This document shows positions 6,123 through 8,358 of a stretch of 8,358 nt of DNA, in pieces. This stretch comes from an uncultured Actinomycetes bacterium (GTDB lineage Bacteria > Actinomycetota > Acidimicrobiia > Acidimicrobiales > Ilumatobacteraceae), in the NCBI GenBank assembly GCA_903925985.1, contig CAIYHK010000122.1, positions 1 to 8,358 of the forward strand, given 5' to 3'. The notes under the pieces are model-generated. The model searched no databases and was not told the DNA's origin. It saw only the letters and a program-made list of their open reading frames with translations. The position numbers and the translations under genes were made by a program. Each line of letters starts with the position of its first letter. Within the stretch, counting starts at the first letter, position 1.

Positions 6123-7679
6123 GTGACCGACAACGTGATGCAGAAGAAGCTGGCCGACCTCGAAGACCGTCGCCAGCAAGCCCACAACGCGGGTTCGCCC
6201 GCTGCAGTTGAACGCCACCACTCAAGGGGGAAACTCCTTGCTCGTGAGCGCATCGAGTACTTCCTCGACCCAGGCTCCTTCCACGAACTCGACATGCTTG
6301 CGCGCCACCGCGCCCATACCGCTGGTCTCGCCGACCAGCCATATACAGATGGTGTGATCACTGGTTGGGGCACAGTTGATGGTCGCAAGGTTTTTGTCTT
6401 CAGCCAGGACTTCACAGTTATGGGTGGTGCTCTCGGTGAGGTCTTCGCCGAGAAGATTCACAAGGTGATGGATCTTGCACTGAAGGTTGGCGCACCAATG
6501 ATTGGACTCAACGACGGTGCGGGAGCTCGTATTCAAGAAGGAGTGGTTGCACTTGCTTCTTACGGAGGAATCTTTCACCGGAATGTTCAGTCCTCTGGTG
6601 TGATTCCCCAGATCTCAGTAATCCTCGGCCCATGCGCAGGTGGTGCTGTTTACTCCCCAGCGATGACCGATTTTATTTTCATGGTGCGCGAGAAGAGCCA
6701 CATGTTCATCACTGGTCCAGACGTTGTGCGATCGGTTACTGGTGAAGACGTCACACTTGAAGAGTTGGGTGGTGCGATGGCACACGCATCCAAGAGTGGT
6801 GTGGCCACATTTGTTGCCGAAGATGAAAAAGCTGTTCTTGACGATGTGCGTTACCTTCTCAGCTTCCTTCCACAGAACAACATGGAAGAGCCACCTGTAA
6901 GTGACACAACCGATGACCCCGAAAGAATGTGTGAGTCTCTTCGCGACATTCTTCCTGCGTCACCAAACCAGCCATACGACATGCAGAAGGTGATCGCTGA
7001 AGTTGTCGATGATGGTGAATTCTTCGAATACTTCCCTCATTGGGCAAAGAGTATCGTTTGCGGTTTCTCGCGCCTTGATGGCAAACCCGTTGGTGTGATG
7101 GGTAACCAGCCAATGGCTTTCGCAGGTGTGTTGGACATTGAAAGCAGTGAAAAGGCTGCGCGATTTGTGCGCACATGTGATGCATTCAATATTCCGCTCC
7201 TCACGTTTGTTGATGTTCCCGGCTTTCTACCTGGTGTCAACCAGGAACATGAAGGAATCATCCGCCACGGTGCAAAGTTGCTTTATGCGTTTTGTGAATC
7301 AACCGTTCCGCGTATTCAAGTGATCACGCGTAAGGCTTACGGTGGTGCATACGTTGTGATGAACTCAAAGTCCATCGGGGCCGACCTTGCGTTTGCTTGG
7401 CCCACCGCGGAACTCGCAGTGATGGGTCCACACGGTGCAGTTGAAGTGCTCTCAAAGCGAGAACTCGCCCAAGCAGCAGACCCAGTTGCACGCAAAGCCG
7501 AGCTGATTGAGGAATACATCGAGAAGTATGCAAACCCTTACGCTGCGGCTGAACGCGGTTATGTGGATGATGTGATTGACCCAGCTGAGACCCGTAAAAA
7601 AGTCATTGCTGGCTTCCGCATGCTTGCTTCAAAGCGTGAAGAGCTTCCACGTCGCAAACACGGCAACACGCCACTCTGA
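6123..7679 (+). CDS. pccB: Acyl-CoA carboxylase beta subunit (carboxyltransferase; propionyl-CoA carboxylase-like)
   Basis: 518 residues, full length for the family. It transfers the carboxyl group from biotin, carried on a separate alpha subunit, to an acyl-CoA such as propionyl- or acetyl-CoA in the cytoplasm. Motifs in order: SRGKLLARERIEYFLDPGSF at about 38-57, DGAGARIQEG from D131, GPCAGGAVYSPAMTDF with the N-domain oxyanion glycines G173-G174, SVTGEDVTLEELGGA, DVPGFLPG and KAYGGAYVVM with the C-domain G408-A409. Position 411 is Val where S. coelicolor PccB has the specificity residue Asp422, so propionyl-CoA preference cannot be assumed. The GTG start at 6123 gives the expected N-terminus and lies 6 bases after a TANNNT box. 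The epsilon gene follows after 11 bases. No alpha subunit gene is in the window. The family is certain; the gene symbol is tentative. Confidence 0.93.
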   Translation: MTDNVMQKKLADLEDRRQQAHNAGSPAAVERHHSRGKLLARERIEYFLDPGSFHELDMLARHRAHTAGLADQPYTDGVITGWGTVDGRKVFVFSQDFTVMGGALGEVFAEKIHKVMDLALKVGAPMIGLNDGAGARIQEGVVALASYGGIFHRNVQSSGVIPQISVILGPCAGGAVYSPAMTDFIFMVREKSHMFITGPDVVRSVTGEDVTLEELGGAMAHASKSGVATFVAEDEKAVLDDVRYLLSFLPQNNMEEPPVSDTTDDPERMCESLRDILPASPNQPYDMQKVIAEVVDDGEFFEYFPHWAKSIVCGFSRLDGKPVGVMGNQPMAFAGVLDIESSEKAARFVRTCDAFNIPLLTFVDVPGFLPGVNQEHEGIIRHGAKLLYAFCESTVPRIQVITRKAYGGAYVVMNSKSIGADLAFAWPTAELAVMGPHGAVEVLSKRELAQAADPVARKAELIEEYIEKYANPYAAAERGYVDDVIDPAETRKKVIAGFRMLASKREELPRRKHGNTPL

Positions 7680-7690
7680 TCGGATTCCTG

Positions 7691-7876
7691 ATGTCGGTGC
7701 AGATTTCTCCCCAGCCCACAGAAGAAGAGGCTGTTGCAATCACCGCCGCACTTGAATTTGTGTTGCGTTCTGTTGCTGTTGCTGCGACGGAACAAAGCGA
7801 TAAACCGAAGTGGCGATTCTCTGGTCGTTGGTGGGCACAACCGTCAATTGCCCGACGCCCTCGCCCTTGGACCTGA
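7691..7876 (+). CDS. Acyl-CoA carboxylase epsilon subunit-like small protein
   Basis: 61-residue protein. The N-terminal PQPTEEEAVAITAALEFVL (7-25) resembles the G-x-PT-x-EE-x-AA-x start of actinobacterial carboxylase epsilon subunits, and the basic, Trp-containing end (W42, W47-W48, then RRPRPWT) resembles their W...R...P..W C-terminus. Epsilon subunits are small proteins that bind alpha and beta and raise carboxylase activity. The position, 11 bases downstream of the beta subunit and on the same strand, strongly supports the call. The middle is variable in this family, so similarity rests on the two ends. No ribosome binding site is obvious before ATG 7691, so translation may be coupled to the beta gene. 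Presence of this subunit is the best sign of an actinobacterial source. Confidence 0.75.
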   Translation: MSVQISPQPTEEEAVAITAALEFVLRSVAVAATEQSDKPKWRFSGRWWAQPSIARRPRPWT

Positions 7877-7885
7877 TCGTTCTCC

Positions 7886-8358
7886 GTGGCTGATCAACTG
7901 CCACTTGCGGGTTTGCGGGTCATCGACCTTTCAACTGTTCTAGCTGGTCCAAATTGTGCGAAATATCTGGGTGACTTTGGTGCCGACGTTATAAAGGTTG
8001 AGCAACCAGGTGTTGGTGACTCCCTACGCAACATGGCTTGGCGGGACCCGCGCGATGGCGAAAGCATGTGGTGGAAAATCATCGGCCGCAACAAGAGAAC
8101 GGTCGCCCTTGATCTGAAGTCCGAAGCTGATCGTGAAATTTTCTGGACACTGATTGATGGAGCCGATGTTTTAGTCGAGAACTTTCGCCCAGGTGTGCTC
8201 GAGCGTTTGGGCTTTGCACCTGCGATGTTGCTTGAGAGAAATCCGCATCTGGTAATCACACGTGTTTCGGGTTTTGGGCAAACGGGTCCTTATGCACAAC
8301 GACCAGGTTTTGCAACCATCGCCGAGTCACTGAGTGGTCTTGCCGCAATCACGGGAGA
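7886..8358 (+). CDS. CaiB/BaiF family III CoA-transferase, 3'-truncated by window end
   Basis: First 157 complete codons of a family III CoA-transferase, open to the end of the window. These enzymes move CoA between acyl groups (formyl-CoA/oxalate, carnitine, 2-methylacyl-CoA racemase relatives). The N-terminal family signature is clear: LAGLRVIDLSTVLAGPNCAKYLGDFGADVIKVE at about 7-39, then GRNKRTVALDLK near 67-78, DVLVENFRPGVLERLGF near 93-109 and SGFGQTGPYA near 128-137. The catalytic aspartate normally lies just past the visible part, so activity and substrate cannot be judged. GTG 7886 is the first possible start after the epsilon stop, which is in the same frame 9 bases upstream. No ribosome binding site is visible. 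Its position suggests an acyl-CoA catabolic or modification operon with the carboxylase. Confidence 0.93.
   Translation, partial: MADQLPLAGLRVIDLSTVLAGPNCAKYLGDFGADVIKVEQPGVGDSLRNMAWRDPRDGESMWWKIIGRNKRTVALDLKSEADREIFWTLIDGADVLVENFRPGVLERLGFAPAMLLERNPHLVITRVSGFGQTGPYAQRPGFATIAESLSGLAAITG

Overview
The window looks like ordinary, tightly packed chromosome from an actinomycete-type bacterium. The best evidence is a small acyl-CoA carboxylase epsilon subunit next to a carboxylase beta subunit, an arrangement known essentially from Actinomycetota. Supporting signs are the poly-threonine linkers and tail of the CopC/CopD-like protein, which I associate with Acidimicrobiia-like lineages, and an SRT (not SRC) motif in DnaX. 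The Acidimicrobiia placement is inference only. Only about 160 of 8358 bases lie between genes, no gap exceeds 71 bases, and so no long empty stretch needs explaining. I see no mobile element, CRISPR array, rRNA, tRNA or defence system.

Layout. (1) 1-636, plus: the C-terminal half of a thiolase, cut by the window edge. (2) 655-1845, plus: a CLC transporter carrying the sequence marks of the fluoride/proton antiporter branch, 18 bases after the thiolase. (3) 4183-1842, minus: dnaX then recR, 5 bases apart, a classic replication/recombination pair; recR meets the CLC gene tail to tail with overlapping stop codons. (4) 4255-6078, plus: a large secreted/membrane CopC-CopD-like protein, divergent from dnaX. 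(5) 6123-8358, plus: carboxylase beta subunit, epsilon subunit, and the start of a CaiB/BaiF (family III) CoA-transferase, apparently one acyl-CoA metabolism operon; the biotin-carrying alpha subunit is not in the window.

Functionally, both ends concern acyl-CoA metabolism (thiolase; carboxylase and CoA-transferase). The middle holds the DNA polymerase clamp-loader subunit and RecR, flanked by two membrane proteins likely involved in ion handling. Most genes lack a convincing Shine-Dalgarno sequence. Two (dnaX and the carboxylase beta gene) have a TANNNT -10-like box ending exactly 6 bases before the start codon, as expected for leaderless transcripts.

The observations most worth checking are: an in-frame A_AAA_AAG slippery heptamer near the 3' end of dnaX, with a GAGG 10 bases upstream and a -1 frame stop one codon later, as in the E. 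coli dnaX frameshift site but at a different place in the protein; a CopC-like domain with no histidine at all; and a valine at the position that tunes substrate choice in related carboxylases. None of these amounts to a clearly new system.
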